Of a stretch of 64,000 nt of DNA, positions 24,408 to 32,881 are shown piece by piece. Each line of letters opens with the position of its first letter. Within the stretch, counting starts at the first letter, position 1. The position numbers were made by a program, and so were the translations under genes. Under the pieces are notes generated by a model. The model saw nothing but the letters and a program-made list of their open reading frames with translations, searched no databases and was not told the origin of the DNA. The DNA is from Candidatus Sumerlaeia bacterium (GTDB taxonomy: Bacteria; Sumerlaeota; Sumerlaeia; SLMS01; JAHLLQ01): the NCBI GenBank assembly GCA_019634695.1, contig JAHCAW010000009.1, positions 1 through 64,000 of the forward strand. Reading direction: 5' to 3'.

Positions 24408-26115
24408 CGGCATCGCATTCCAGCCACACCACCTCGCCCGGTTGCACGCGCCGCGTCGTCGCGTCGTGCAGGCGCTGCAAGGAGCGTGGCAGGCGTACTA
24501 CCAGAAGAATGCAGAGGATCAGGATGATGGCCGACGGGGCGCGTGTGGAAAGCAGCGAATCCCAGAAGTCGTCCAGCATCCAAACGTGGCTCGCCCGGAC
24601 AGACTCGGCATGCCACACATCGGCCAAGACCCAGAAGGCGCAGGGCACAGCGAGAAAGAGTGTCCATCGTCCGACCAGACTGCCTGCGGATCCAAGTACC
24701 GATGCCAACGCCGACACGTGTGCGGTGGCGAGAAAGAGGACCAGCAGCAGATTCCGAAGAAGCGCGCCAAGAGAGTCGAACACATCACCAGTGGAGTGCG
24801 GAAGGACTTCTTTCAGGATTGCGAGAGCAAGCGCGGTGAGATCTCCCATGTCCGAGAATGAGCCGAAGAACAGAAAGGGTCGAAGGAGCGGCCAGCCGAA
24901 TGCCACGGCAGCAAGCGCAGCGTGGATCGGTATCAGGCGCCTTGCGAGGGACAGATCGAGCGCCCCACCGACCAGTGCGACCCGACGCCCGTGCCTCACC
25001 TCGACCATCACGATGACAAACGTCGCAACCGAGGTCGCCAGCATACACGACGCCACGCTGACCATCTGCTCGATTCGTCCCACACGAATCGAGACCATCG
25101 AGGCCACAATCACCACCGCGCCGAAAGTGCCGACGGCAAGCGCCGTCGGACGCGGAACGGACTTCCGCAATGCTTGTCGAATGCGATGACGCAGATCGCG
25201 GTCGAAGGCACGCGCCATGATGTTCGCGACGACACTTGCGGAACGATAGGGCTCTGGGTCGATAGACCGCACAAAGAGAGACGGTGCAAACCTGCCGGCG
25301 GCGCGCAGGAGCATCAGTGTCGCGGCAGCGGCAACCGCGACGACCCACAGCGACTGAACAAGGTTCTGCAATCGGACGTCGACCAGGCCCTGAATCGGAT
25401 GGATGCCGAGATGGGCGACGAGGCTCGCGCAGCCACCCCAAGCCCCGACCGCCAGTGGCCCAAGGAGCAGGATTGGCCATCGTGTCCGTCGCAGGAGGAA
25501 CCAAACCTTCAGGGCCGTGGTGATCGCCGCCAGGACGGCCAACCCTCCCACGATCACGATGCCCGCCAACAGCAGCGTCAGAGTATCGACGGTTATGAGG
25601 TGATTGCCCTTTGCGAATACCAGGCCGAGCACCGAGGCGTGCAGGAAGAGCGTCGCTCCGCCAACAATGGCACACGCCGGCATGATGCAGGAAGTCACAG
25701 TCGCCCAGAAGATGCTGCCAAAGGCCATCTCGCGGTTGGTCATGTGGGTGAGAACGAGTTCGCCGAGTCTCTCGGGGTGGCTCCAGCGCGACGAGAACGC
25801 GAGCAGATTCGCCGCGATGAAGAACGGCGCCGGGAGCACGCCGCAAAGCACGACCCACGCGAGCCCTGCCGTGAGCAGTGGTTCGAACTCGCTGAGCTTG
25901 GGCCCAAGCGCGAACGGCATCAGATGCACATGGAAGGCGATGTTCAGATAGCACGCCGTGCCGATAAGCAGGATGCCGACGCCCACCTGCATCAGAAAGA
26001 ATGCGCGCGGCACGCCGCCGATTCGCCACGGCGCTCCATGGACGACAATCGGATTGTCGCGCGCGTTGCGCAGCAGGCACCGCAGCTCGCCGAAGTAGGA
26101 GTCGGGTTGACTCAT
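24385..26115 (-). CDS. Tandem-paralog membrane protein D (last gene of four)
   Basis: The 576-residue protein has about 12 hydrophobic segments and shares its plan with the three genes upstream. The N-terminal motif RNARDNPIVVHGAPWR is followed by NLLAFSSRWSHPERLGELVL and TNREMAFGSIFW. In the middle comes AGRFAPSLFVRSIDPEPYRS, and the C-terminus is LQRLHDATTRRVQPGEVVWL. I do not recognise the family. The NP-x-R start and the segment about losing or sorting at T-x-R-E resemble ABC-2 permeases of planctomycete type (inference). Its ATG overlaps the stop of gene C (ATGA). Its 3' end carries a 66-bp stretch identical to the end of gene C. Confidence 0.85.
   Translation of the reverse strand: MSQPDSYFGELRCLLRNARDNPIVVHGAPWRIGGVPRAFFLMQVGVGILLIGTACYLNIAFHVHLMPFALGPKLSEFEPLLTAGLAWVVLCGVLPAPFFIAANLLAFSSRWSHPERLGELVLTHMTNREMAFGSIFWATVTSCIMPACAIVGGATLFLHASVLGLVFAKGNHLITVDTLTLLLAGIVIVGGLAVLAAITTALKVWFLLRRTRWPILLLGPLAVGAWGGCASLVAHLGIHPIQGLVDVRLQNLVQSLWVVAVAAAATLMLLRAAGRFAPSLFVRSIDPEPYRSASVVANIMARAFDRDLRHRIRQALRKSVPRPTALAVGTFGAVVIVASMVSIRVGRIEQMVSVASCMLATSVATFVIVMVEVRHGRRVALVGGALDLSLARRLIPIHAALAAVAFGWPLLRPFLFFGSFSDMGDLTALALAILKEVLPHSTGDVFDSLGALLRNLLLVLFLATAHVSALASVLGSAGSLVGRWTLFLAVPCAFWVLADVWHAESVRASHVWMLDDFWDSLLSTRAPSAIILILCILLVVRLPRSLQRLHDATTRRVQPGEVVWLECDAVRTRPDS
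24418..24483. repeat. 66-bp direct repeat, copy 1 (3' end of paralog D)
   Basis: These 66 bases are identical to 26127-26192. They encode the C-terminal LQRLHDATTRRVQPGEVVWLE of both paralogs, including synonymous positions, which suggests recent gene conversion or duplication. Confidence 0.9.
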
Positions 26116-27743
26116 CGCGGGTCGCCTTCCAGCCACACCACCTCGCCCGGTTGCACGCGCCGCGTCGTCGCGTCGTGCAGGCGCTGCAAGGATTGTGGCA
26201 GGCGAAAGACGAGCACGACGGCAACGATGACAAGCAGCGGTCCGATACGGGAGTCCTCGATGGCCCACCAGAACTTCGTACCGGGTCGCCCCGAGCCCAG
26301 GATGCGGAGCGACAGGAACCACCCGAGCACTGGCAGCGCGGTCGTCGTGGCCCATCGCACGCGCCGCCATCGGCCCGGACGAAGTGCCCAGGCGATCAGC
26401 GACACGTGCAGCAGGATCAGGACCGCCATCATCGCTCCCTGATAGAGGAGCTCGCCGCCGAAGGTCAGCCAGAAGGCGGGGGAGCGCTGGACAGATGGGG
26501 TGATCGAAAGCAATAAGGAGCCGAACATTACAAGAGCGAAGACCGCGTGTACCGGAAGCAGTCGCCGCAGGATGGAGACCTCGAGCGCGCCGCCGACGAG
26601 GGCCAGCTTCCCGCGCGCGCGTCGCTCGCGCCAGAGCAACAGCGCCGTGGCGATCGCGCCGGCCGCGAGGAACACCAGCGCGTGCGCGTCTGCGCGCGAG
26701 AGGGTGCCACCTCCGTGAAGGGTCGCCGCGCCGGTCAGGACGATCAACGTTGCGGCAATCGGAACAAACAGCACCAGCGTCGCGAGCCACGGCACGGGGA
26801 CGAAGGCACGCAGTTGCTCGCGCACCTGCGCTCGCAAGTCGCGCCGATAGAAGCGCAGCCCGCTGTTGGCGAGAACGCTGGCGGAGCGATACGGGTCCAT
26901 GTCCACCGCGCGCACAAAGAGCGACGGAGCGAAGCGGCCAGCGGATCGCACCATCGCCGTCGCCGCCACGATGCCGACCAGCAACGTCCAACAGATCATC
27001 GTCCACTTGTCGATGGGATGGCCGATCGTGCGGTCAAGAAACTCCATGCCGGCGAACCAGGCGAACCCCGTGGCGCCATAGTAGGCGGCGGCGAAGGGCG
27101 CCCACAACAACATGATCGGCCAGCGTGCCCGCATGAGATAGAACCAGGCCTTGACGGCCAGACCCACGCCCGTCGGCAGCAAGAGCAGTCCGACGAAGAG
27201 CACCGCGGAGAATCCGAATACCTGCTCCATGTCCGGTCTGTTCTCCAATTGATGAACGAACAGGCGGACGATCAAGATACTGCCGCCGAGCAGACAACCC
27301 AGTGGCACCAGACTGCCCGCGACGACGCCCCAGAAGATGCTGCCAAAGGCCATCTCGCGATTCGTCAGGCGGGTGAGCAGCATCTCGGCGATTCGATCGC
27401 GCTCGTTCCATCGAGAGGAGAAGACGAGCAGATTGAGCGCGGCCCAGAAGGGCGTTCCAAGGATTCCTCCGGTAACGTAGACCACGGTGCCAAGCACACC
27501 GATGTCGTTGTAGACCCCGGATTGGAATTCCCTTGAACCGAACGGGTAGAGCGAGAACTGGGCGGCCACCACCAGATAGGCAGCGGCTTGGAGAATCAGC
27601 CCGGCAACGATCAACTGCGCAAAGAAGAACAGACAAGGCACCGGACCCGATCGCCACGGCGCGCCATGGACGACGAGCGGATTGTCGCGTGTCCCGCGCG
27701 CCAGCGTCAGCACATCCCGAAAGTACCCACGCCACCCGGCCAT
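26112..27743 (-). CDS. Tandem-paralog membrane protein C
   Basis: The 543-residue protein has about 12 hydrophobic segments. It shows the cluster motifs RDNPLVVHGAPWRSGPVP, NLLVFSSRWNERDRIAEMLL, TNREMAFGSIFWG, AGRFAPSLFVRAVDMDPYRS and the C-terminal LQRLHDATTRRVQPGEVVWLE. It is closest to D by eye, especially at the C-terminus where the DNA is identical over 66 bp. Its ATG overlaps the stop of gene B by one base (TGATG), and its stop overlaps D by 4 bp. Its function is unknown; as with the others no ATPase gene is linked. Confidence 0.85.
   Translation of the reverse strand: MAGWRGYFRDVLTLARGTRDNPLVVHGAPWRSGPVPCLFFFAQLIVAGLILQAAAYLVVAAQFSLYPFGSREFQSGVYNDIGVLGTVVYVTGGILGTPFWAALNLLVFSSRWNERDRIAEMLLTRLTNREMAFGSIFWGVVAGSLVPLGCLLGGSILIVRLFVHQLENRPDMEQVFGFSAVLFVGLLLLPTGVGLAVKAWFYLMRARWPIMLLWAPFAAAYYGATGFAWFAGMEFLDRTIGHPIDKWTMICWTLLVGIVAATAMVRSAGRFAPSLFVRAVDMDPYRSASVLANSGLRFYRRDLRAQVREQLRAFVPVPWLATLVLFVPIAATLIVLTGAATLHGGGTLSRADAHALVFLAAGAIATALLLWRERRARGKLALVGGALEVSILRRLLPVHAVFALVMFGSLLLSITPSVQRSPAFWLTFGGELLYQGAMMAVLILLHVSLIAWALRPGRWRRVRWATTTALPVLGWFLSLRILGSGRPGTKFWWAIEDSRIGPLLVIVAVVLVFRLPQSLQRLHDATTRRVQPGEVVWLEGDPR
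26127..26192. repeat. 66-bp direct repeat, copy 2 (3' end of paralog C)
   Basis: Identical to 24418-24483; see that entry. Outside these limits the two genes diverge at once on both sides. Confidence 0.9.
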
Positions 27744-29401
27744 CAGCGGACACCCCGCGAGGAAGTGAACGTCAGCCAACCAACGCCACCCACCGGCACA
27801 TCCTGCATCGTCGCGTCGTGCAGACGCTGGAGCGAGCGAAAGCCGCGAACCGACGCGATAGCGAAGACGAGGAGGACCATCGTCCCGACGAGGGACGAAC
27901 CCAGCGGAGAGAAGAGCCCACCAGTACCGTCCGGCATCGAAGGTTCGACAAAGAGGCTCTCGAGGAACAGAAGGATTGGCAGTGCGCCATAGACTGCCAC
28001 GCGGACGGGACGACATCGGTCGGGACACAGAATCCAGGCGCTCAGGGACGAGTGAGCCATGAGCACCAGCAACACGCCCGGAACGGCGATGAAGACCACT
28101 TGATAGAGGATCGTCAGGATTCCGCTCGTGTTGGCCGTGGCGCGATACCGCTCCACAAGGCTGATGCCAAACGCCAGCAGGAGGAAGAGCAGGTGCGCCG
28201 GCTTCAGGCGACGCAGCAGCGACAGATCGAGCGCATCGCGGACGAGCGCAAGTCTGCCGATCGACCTGATCTCGCGGTACAGCACACTGAGCGTCGTGCC
28301 GAAGAGCGCGGCGAGGGATACGGCGAGGGCGGCCGCCATCACATTCGCCGGGCGAAGCAGGAGCATCGCAATCGAACCCGCCCCGAGCAGCAGCACGAAG
28401 CACCCGAAGGAGAATCGCCAGAAGACCGGCACAACCTGGCGCCTGAATGCGGCGAGGTTCGCCCGATGGTGGTTGTCTTCCTGACGGGCCGTGATGCCGC
28501 CCAGGACGCTCCCCATCCGGAACGGCAGGGGATCGATCGATGAGATGAATCGCGAGGGGGCAAAGGCCATGCCCGATCCGACGAAGTGCCACGTCATCGC
28601 CGTGCCGACAAGCAGGAGGCAGCCAAACACCCGGACGTCGTCGGGCACCGTCGGAAGCAAGTCCCGCAAGAGGGAGATTCCCAGGAAGTGACCGCTAAGG
28701 GCGACGACACCAGCGCCGCAGCACAGAACCGGGAGCACCACGAAGGTCGCTCCCCGCATGCGCGCCTCGCGCAGCCAGCTCCAGACCGCCAGCGCGGCGA
28801 TGCACAGTAGGCCCTCGAAGGCCAGAATCAGAATGGCCACCACCTTCAGGCCTTCGAACTCGCCAAGGGCCGGAACGCGGTGCTGCGGATGGAATCGATA
28901 GCCCCATGTCGTCAGCCACGGAAGCCAGCCGGCAACCACACAGGCGGCTGGGATCAGCATGCCCGCGATGAGTCCCCAGTAGAGCGCGCCGAACGTGATC
29001 TCGCGCGGCGTCATGTGGGTCTGGTACACGTCGGCCAATCGATCGGGCACACGCCAAGGCGACGAGTAGACCAGCAGGTTGAGCGGTATCAGCACCAGCG
29101 CGGCAACGACTCCCGCAGTCGCCATGAACAGGCCGCCCGCGTGCGCGAAGCGCTGAAGGGCACGGGGCAGCCCAAAATAGGCGCCTGTGTTCCCGTACGT
29201 CAGGCCAACCGTCTGGACGAACTCCACCACCTTGATTCCCCACCACGCGATCACGAGCAGCGCCACGAGGACCTGGAGCCAGAAGAACAGGTTGCGGCGC
29301 AGACCCCAGTGTCCCGGCCCGCCATACATGATGATGGGATTGTCGCGCGCCCGAAGCTCGAGGCGCAGCAGTTCGCTGGGGCGAATGCGTCTGGAGACCA
29401 C
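27743..29401 (-). CDS. Tandem-paralog membrane protein B
   Basis: The 552-residue protein belongs to the four-gene family but is its most diverged member. It has RARDNPIIMYGGPGHWG, NLLVYSSPWRVPDRLADVYQ, TPREITFGALYWG, FAPSRFISSIDPLPFRMGS and a C-terminal LQRLHDATMQDVPVGGVGWL. I chose the GTG at 29401. A strong AGGAGGTGA lies about 8-10 nt upstream, and this start puts the conserved Asn-Pro at residue 21, as in paralogs A, C and D; the ATG at 29425 would add eight residues. It starts 7 nt after gene A stops. Confidence 0.85.
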   Translation of the reverse strand: MVSRRIRPSELLRLELRARDNPIIMYGGPGHWGLRRNLFFWLQVLVALLVIAWWGIKVVEFVQTVGLTYGNTGAYFGLPRALQRFAHAGGLFMATAGVVAALVLIPLNLLVYSSPWRVPDRLADVYQTHMTPREITFGALYWGLIAGMLIPAACVVAGWLPWLTTWGYRFHPQHRVPALGEFEGLKVVAILILAFEGLLCIAALAVWSWLREARMRGATFVVLPVLCCGAGVVALSGHFLGISLLRDLLPTVPDDVRVFGCLLLVGTAMTWHFVGSGMAFAPSRFISSIDPLPFRMGSVLGGITARQEDNHHRANLAAFRRQVVPVFWRFSFGCFVLLLGAGSIAMLLLRPANVMAAALAVSLAALFGTTLSVLYREIRSIGRLALVRDALDLSLLRRLKPAHLLFLLLAFGISLVERYRATANTSGILTILYQVVFIAVPGVLLVLMAHSSLSAWILCPDRCRPVRVAVYGALPILLFLESLFVEPSMPDGTGGLFSPLGSSLVGTMVLLVFAIASVRGFRSLQRLHDATMQDVPVGGVGWLTFTSSRGVR

Positions 29402-29408
29402 TCCTGGC

Positions 29409-31034
29409 TCACCTCCTGCGGCCATCGATGAAACCGACCCCGCCAATCGGAACGTGACGGGTGACCGCGTCGTGCAGGCGCTGCATCCACGGGATGCCGC
29501 GAAGAACAGCGGTTGCGAGAAGCAGCAGCAGAAGCATGGTCACTGGAACCGTGGCGACCAGGACCGATTGAAACCCGACATAGTCATCGATCGGTTGCGC
29601 GAGGATGTGCGCACCCACGACAGCGCACATCGGAAGACCGACGTAGAGACTCAAGCGAACCGTTCGCAGGCGGCCCGGACACAGGACCCAAGCCAGCCAT
29701 CCGACATGCGCCACAAGGAGCAACGCATTGCAGAGCAGGACCATAAGGAAGGACCCGGGAAGCATCAGCAGAAGATAGTCATCTTCGAGAAACTCATTCG
29801 GGAAGTCGATGATCACCGTCACGCACCACAGGACAAAGAACGCCGCGTGCAATGGCAGCACGCGCCGAAGCAGCGAATAGAACAGCGCATCCCGCACCAG
29901 AGCAATGCCGCCTCGGCGACGGTGCTCGAGCACCAAGCAGGTGAACGTCGCCAGAACAAGTGCGGCAACGGCCCCAACGAACGGAGATGCCGTGTTGCGC
30001 AAGTCGGCACTCACCATCGTCGGTGCGCAGAGAAGGGCAAGGAACCCGAGGAGGGAGACGACGGACTTTCTCCACGCGAACGGCACGGACTCGCGCAGTT
30101 GCACGGCAAGGGTCAGACGAAGCGCGCGATCGCGGCGTGCGCCGATCATGCCGGCGAGGACGCTGGCATGCCGATGACTCTCGTCGTCGAGCGACCGCAC
30201 AAACAGTGCAGGGGCGAAGGCGCCCGCTGCGCGGAACAGGTGCCCCGTCGCCATCGTGCACGCGAAGACAAACCACGGCAGCAAGGCCAGTTGCTCGTAG
30301 GGCCACGGCACCAGGCCTTCGATCAGGAAGTACCCGGCAAGTGCATAGAAGAAGACCACAGTCAGGCCCACACCACACAACAGAGGCCCGAAGACGACGA
30401 GCAGCCATGTCGAGCCGCGCATCCGAAACCAGTACCACACGGTCACGAACAGCGCGGACGCAATCACCTCGCCCGCGATGACCAGCAGCACGAGCCCGAA
30501 CAGGGGATCCCACAAGGAATGAATCGCCCCGGTCACCTTTGGCAGCAGGTCCAGCACGATGGGAAGCGCACCCGCCACGAACGAGGCACCTGGAATCAGG
30601 AGGCCGCCGAGTGCCCCCCAGTAGATGCTGCCGAAGGCCATGTCGCGACGGGAGAGTCGCGTGAGAAACAACTCGGGCAGGCGATCGGGGTCGCGCCATC
30701 TCGAGGCGAACACCAGCAGGTTCAGCGGCACGAGAACGAACGAACCCAGGATACCCCCGAGGATGATCAGTTCGATTCCTTCGTCGGCGAGATGGCTTAT
30801 CCTCCGGCTTAAGGTCCAGGTGAGCCGGCCCAGGATTGCGTGCTCGAAGAACAGTTCGAGCAGCGACACCGCCATGCCGGTGGCAAGGAGTCCCGCGACG
30901 CCCACCTGCGCCCACCAGAAGAGGCGCGGCACCATGCCGAGCCGCCACGGCGCGCCGGCGACGACGAGCGGGTTCTGCCGGGCATCCCGCAGGAGACGGA
31001 GCAGCGTGCGCGTGTAGTCGATCGAACCGGACAT
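29409..31034 (-). CDS. Tandem-paralog membrane protein A (first gene of four)
   Basis: The 541-residue protein heads the operon. Its motifs are RDARQNPLVVAGAPWRLG near 16-33, NLLVFASRWRDPDRLPELFL, SRRDMAFGSIYWGALGG, AGAFAPALFVRSLDDESHRH and the C-terminal MQRLHDAVTRHVPIGGVGFI. About 11-12 membrane segments are visible. The ATG at 31034 follows a GGGGGA. The only upstream neighbour is a divergent RNA methyltransferase, 153 bp away, so the promoter must lie in 31035-31187. The conserved charged motifs between helices suggest a shared catalytic or transport role, not a structural one. Confidence 0.85.
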   Translation of the reverse strand: MSGSIDYTRTLLRLLRDARQNPLVVAGAPWRLGMVPRLFWWAQVGVAGLLATGMAVSLLELFFEHAILGRLTWTLSRRISHLADEGIELIILGGILGSFVLVPLNLLVFASRWRDPDRLPELFLTRLSRRDMAFGSIYWGALGGLLIPGASFVAGALPIVLDLLPKVTGAIHSLWDPLFGLVLLVIAGEVIASALFVTVWYWFRMRGSTWLLVVFGPLLCGVGLTVVFFYALAGYFLIEGLVPWPYEQLALLPWFVFACTMATGHLFRAAGAFAPALFVRSLDDESHRHASVLAGMIGARRDRALRLTLAVQLRESVPFAWRKSVVSLLGFLALLCAPTMVSADLRNTASPFVGAVAALVLATFTCLVLEHRRRGGIALVRDALFYSLLRRVLPLHAAFFVLWCVTVIIDFPNEFLEDDYLLLMLPGSFLMVLLCNALLLVAHVGWLAWVLCPGRLRTVRLSLYVGLPMCAVVGAHILAQPIDDYVGFQSVLVATVPVTMLLLLLLATAVLRGIPWMQRLHDAVTRHVPIGGVGFIDGRRR

Positions 31035-31187
31035 GCGTCCCCCGTCTGGCGCCAACGGTTCCCTGTGTGTCAGGCATCCGGCACCCGGGCAAGCCTCGCG
31101 ACGATTGCGACCACGAGAAGGATTGCTTTCGGCCGCCGCGCCGGCAGGATGCGTCCGAGTCTGCGAGGCAACAGCGCGGAGGCACGG

Positions 31188-31973
31188 ATGCGGATCGATT
31201 CGCCCGACAACCCCAAGGTGCGCGCATGGCGCCAGCTCTCCCAGCATAAGGGGAGACAGGAGGCCGGATTGTTCCTCGTGGAAGGCCCGCATCTGGTGGA
31301 AGAGGCGATTCGCACAGGGGCGGGAGTGGAGAGCTTGCTGGTCGAATCCGGGCGCGATATTTCGCCTTTTATTCGATCATCCAGGCTTCCCGTGGTTGAG
31401 GTGTCGGCGCGGGTGATGAAGGCGCTGTCGGAGACCGTCAATAATCAAGGCTTGGCGGCCATCTGCCGACTGCCTGCCGGCGAAGGCCCTACCCCCAAGG
31501 CTGGGCGGTTCCTGCTCTTGGATGGAATTCAGGATCCGGGCAACGTGGGCTCGATGCTTCGGACGGCTGCTGCTGCCGCGTTGGACGCTGTCGTTGTTGG
31601 GGTTGGCACGGCAGACCCGTATTCGCCGAAGGTGACCCGGGCGTCGCAGGGGGCGATTTTCCGCGTGCCGATGGCGGTCGGGTCGGTCGAGGAATGGCTC
31701 GCCGGATTGCGTGCGGCGGGCGTGCGTTGTCTGGCGGCTGACGGGGCCACCGGTCGGGACTTCCGCGAGTTGGGTCGTCTCGAGTCGTTCGGCCTCGTGA
31801 TCGGCAACGAGGGTGCGGGCTTGCGGCCGGAGGTGTTGGCGCTCTGCGACGAGCGCGTGCGCGTGCCAATGCCCGGGGGCATCGAGTCGCTGGGCGCGCC
31901 GGTCGCCGCCGGGATTCTGCTGTACGGGTTGGTGCTGGGCCCGGGGAATATGCTTGACGGTAGGCAGGCGTAA
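31188..31973 (+). CDS. TrmH/SpoU-family RNA 2'-O-methyltransferase
   Basis: The 261-residue protein carries an N-terminal substrate-binding domain (about 1-95, NPKVRAWRQLSQHKGRQEAG and LFLVEGPHLVEEA). The SPOUT methyltransferase domain follows, with LDGIQDPGNVGSMLRTAAA, LVIGNEGAGLRPEVL and the C-terminal IPMPGG-type motif VPMPGGIESLGAPVAAGILLY. Members methylate ribose in 23S rRNA (RlmB-like) or tRNA; the exact target is not clear. The ATG at 31188 follows GGAGG by about 5 nt. It is divergent from the four-paralog operon. Confidence 0.94.
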   Translation: MRIDSPDNPKVRAWRQLSQHKGRQEAGLFLVEGPHLVEEAIRTGAGVESLLVESGRDISPFIRSSRLPVVEVSARVMKALSETVNNQGLAAICRLPAGEGPTPKAGRFLLLDGIQDPGNVGSMLRTAAAAALDAVVVGVGTADPYSPKVTRASQGAIFRVPMAVGSVEEWLAGLRAAGVRCLAADGATGRDFRELGRLESFGLVIGNEGAGLRPEVLALCDERVRVPMPGGIESLGAPVAAGILLYGLVLGPGNMLDGRQA

Positions 31974-32057
31974 GGGGTGTCTTGGTGACGCGGTTGGGAG
32001 GGCCGAGATTCGGTTCGCTCGACATTCTTGTCGGCCCGGCTGCATTCCGATTTTCCG

Positions 32058-32816
32058 ATGCACCTGCTCTATCTCGACGACGCTGGTTCGGCCCATAACC
32101 CCGCCGAGGAATACCTGGTCCTCGGCGGGGTCTCTGTTTTTGAGGCGCAGGCGTACTGGTTTACACAAGAGCTGGACAAGCTGGCGACGACGATCTGCCC
32201 TTCAGACCCGCACGGCGTCGAGTTCCACGCGTCCGAGATATTCTCCCGACGCAAGCACCCGTGGAAGGACATGACTCGGGAAGAGGCCCAAGGGGTGATC
32301 AAGGCAGTTCTTGCTGTTGCGAGGAACTCGTTCGACACGGCCCGCTTCTTCGCGTGCGCCATCCACAAGTCGTCGTTCCCGGGTCGGGATCCGATGGAGG
32401 TTGCGTTCGAGGACCTGTGCAGTCGCTTCGATCGGTATCTGGCGCGACTGAGAGGCGACGGCGACCGCCAGCGGGGACTCTTGATCCTGGACGAGAGCGC
32501 GCACGAGACCACGCTCCAACGCATGGCCCTCGAGTTCCGGACGCTTGGCACGAAGTGGGGTGTGGTTCGCAATCTTGCCGAGACGCCGCTGTTCGTCAAC
32601 TCGCGGGCGTCGCGTCTCGTCCAGGTTGCCGACCACATCGCCTATGCGGTCTTCCGACGCTACAACGCGTGCGATGCACGCTACTTCGATGTGATCGCTT
32701 CCCGATTCGACAGCAGCGACGGAGTCGTCCACGGGCTGGCGCACAAGCAACTCGTCGACCCATCCTGCATGTGTCCTGCCTGCATGAGCCGTCGCGTCGG
32801 AAGGCCCACTGCTTGA
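32058..32816 (+). CDS. DUF3800 domain protein
   Basis: The 252-residue soluble protein begins MHLLYLDDAGSAHNP, the canonical DUF3800 start (YxDESG-type), here with Asp-Asp in place of Asp-Glu. GLLILDESAHE near 140 and the C-terminal VQVADHIAYAVFRRYN, containing the third acidic residue, complete an RNase H-like fold. A Cys-rich tail (SCMCPACMSRR) is an extra. The family is scattered, often near mobile or defence loci, and its activity is not established. The ATG at 32058 was preferred over a TTG 30 bp upstream. It lies between an RNA methyltransferase and ispG, an ordinary setting. Confidence 0.88.
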   Translation: MHLLYLDDAGSAHNPAEEYLVLGGVSVFEAQAYWFTQELDKLATTICPSDPHGVEFHASEIFSRRKHPWKDMTREEAQGVIKAVLAVARNSFDTARFFACAIHKSSFPGRDPMEVAFEDLCSRFDRYLARLRGDGDRQRGLLILDESAHETTLQRMALEFRTLGTKWGVVRNLAETPLFVNSRASRLVQVADHIAYAVFRRYNACDARYFDVIASRFDSSDGVVHGLAHKQLVDPSCMCPACMSRRVGRPTA

Positions 32817-32881
32817 TGGAAGTTCCCGTTTGGGAGGGCGCGCCCGGCTCCCTCCCGCGCAACCACAGAAGAGGATTCGCC

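Noticed and set aside
26233-30812. Long open frames antisense to the four paralogous membrane proteins, rich in Gln, Arg and His
   Set aside because: They are shadows: reversing hydrophobic codons of GC-rich DNA gives Gln/Glu/Arg-rich frames without stops.
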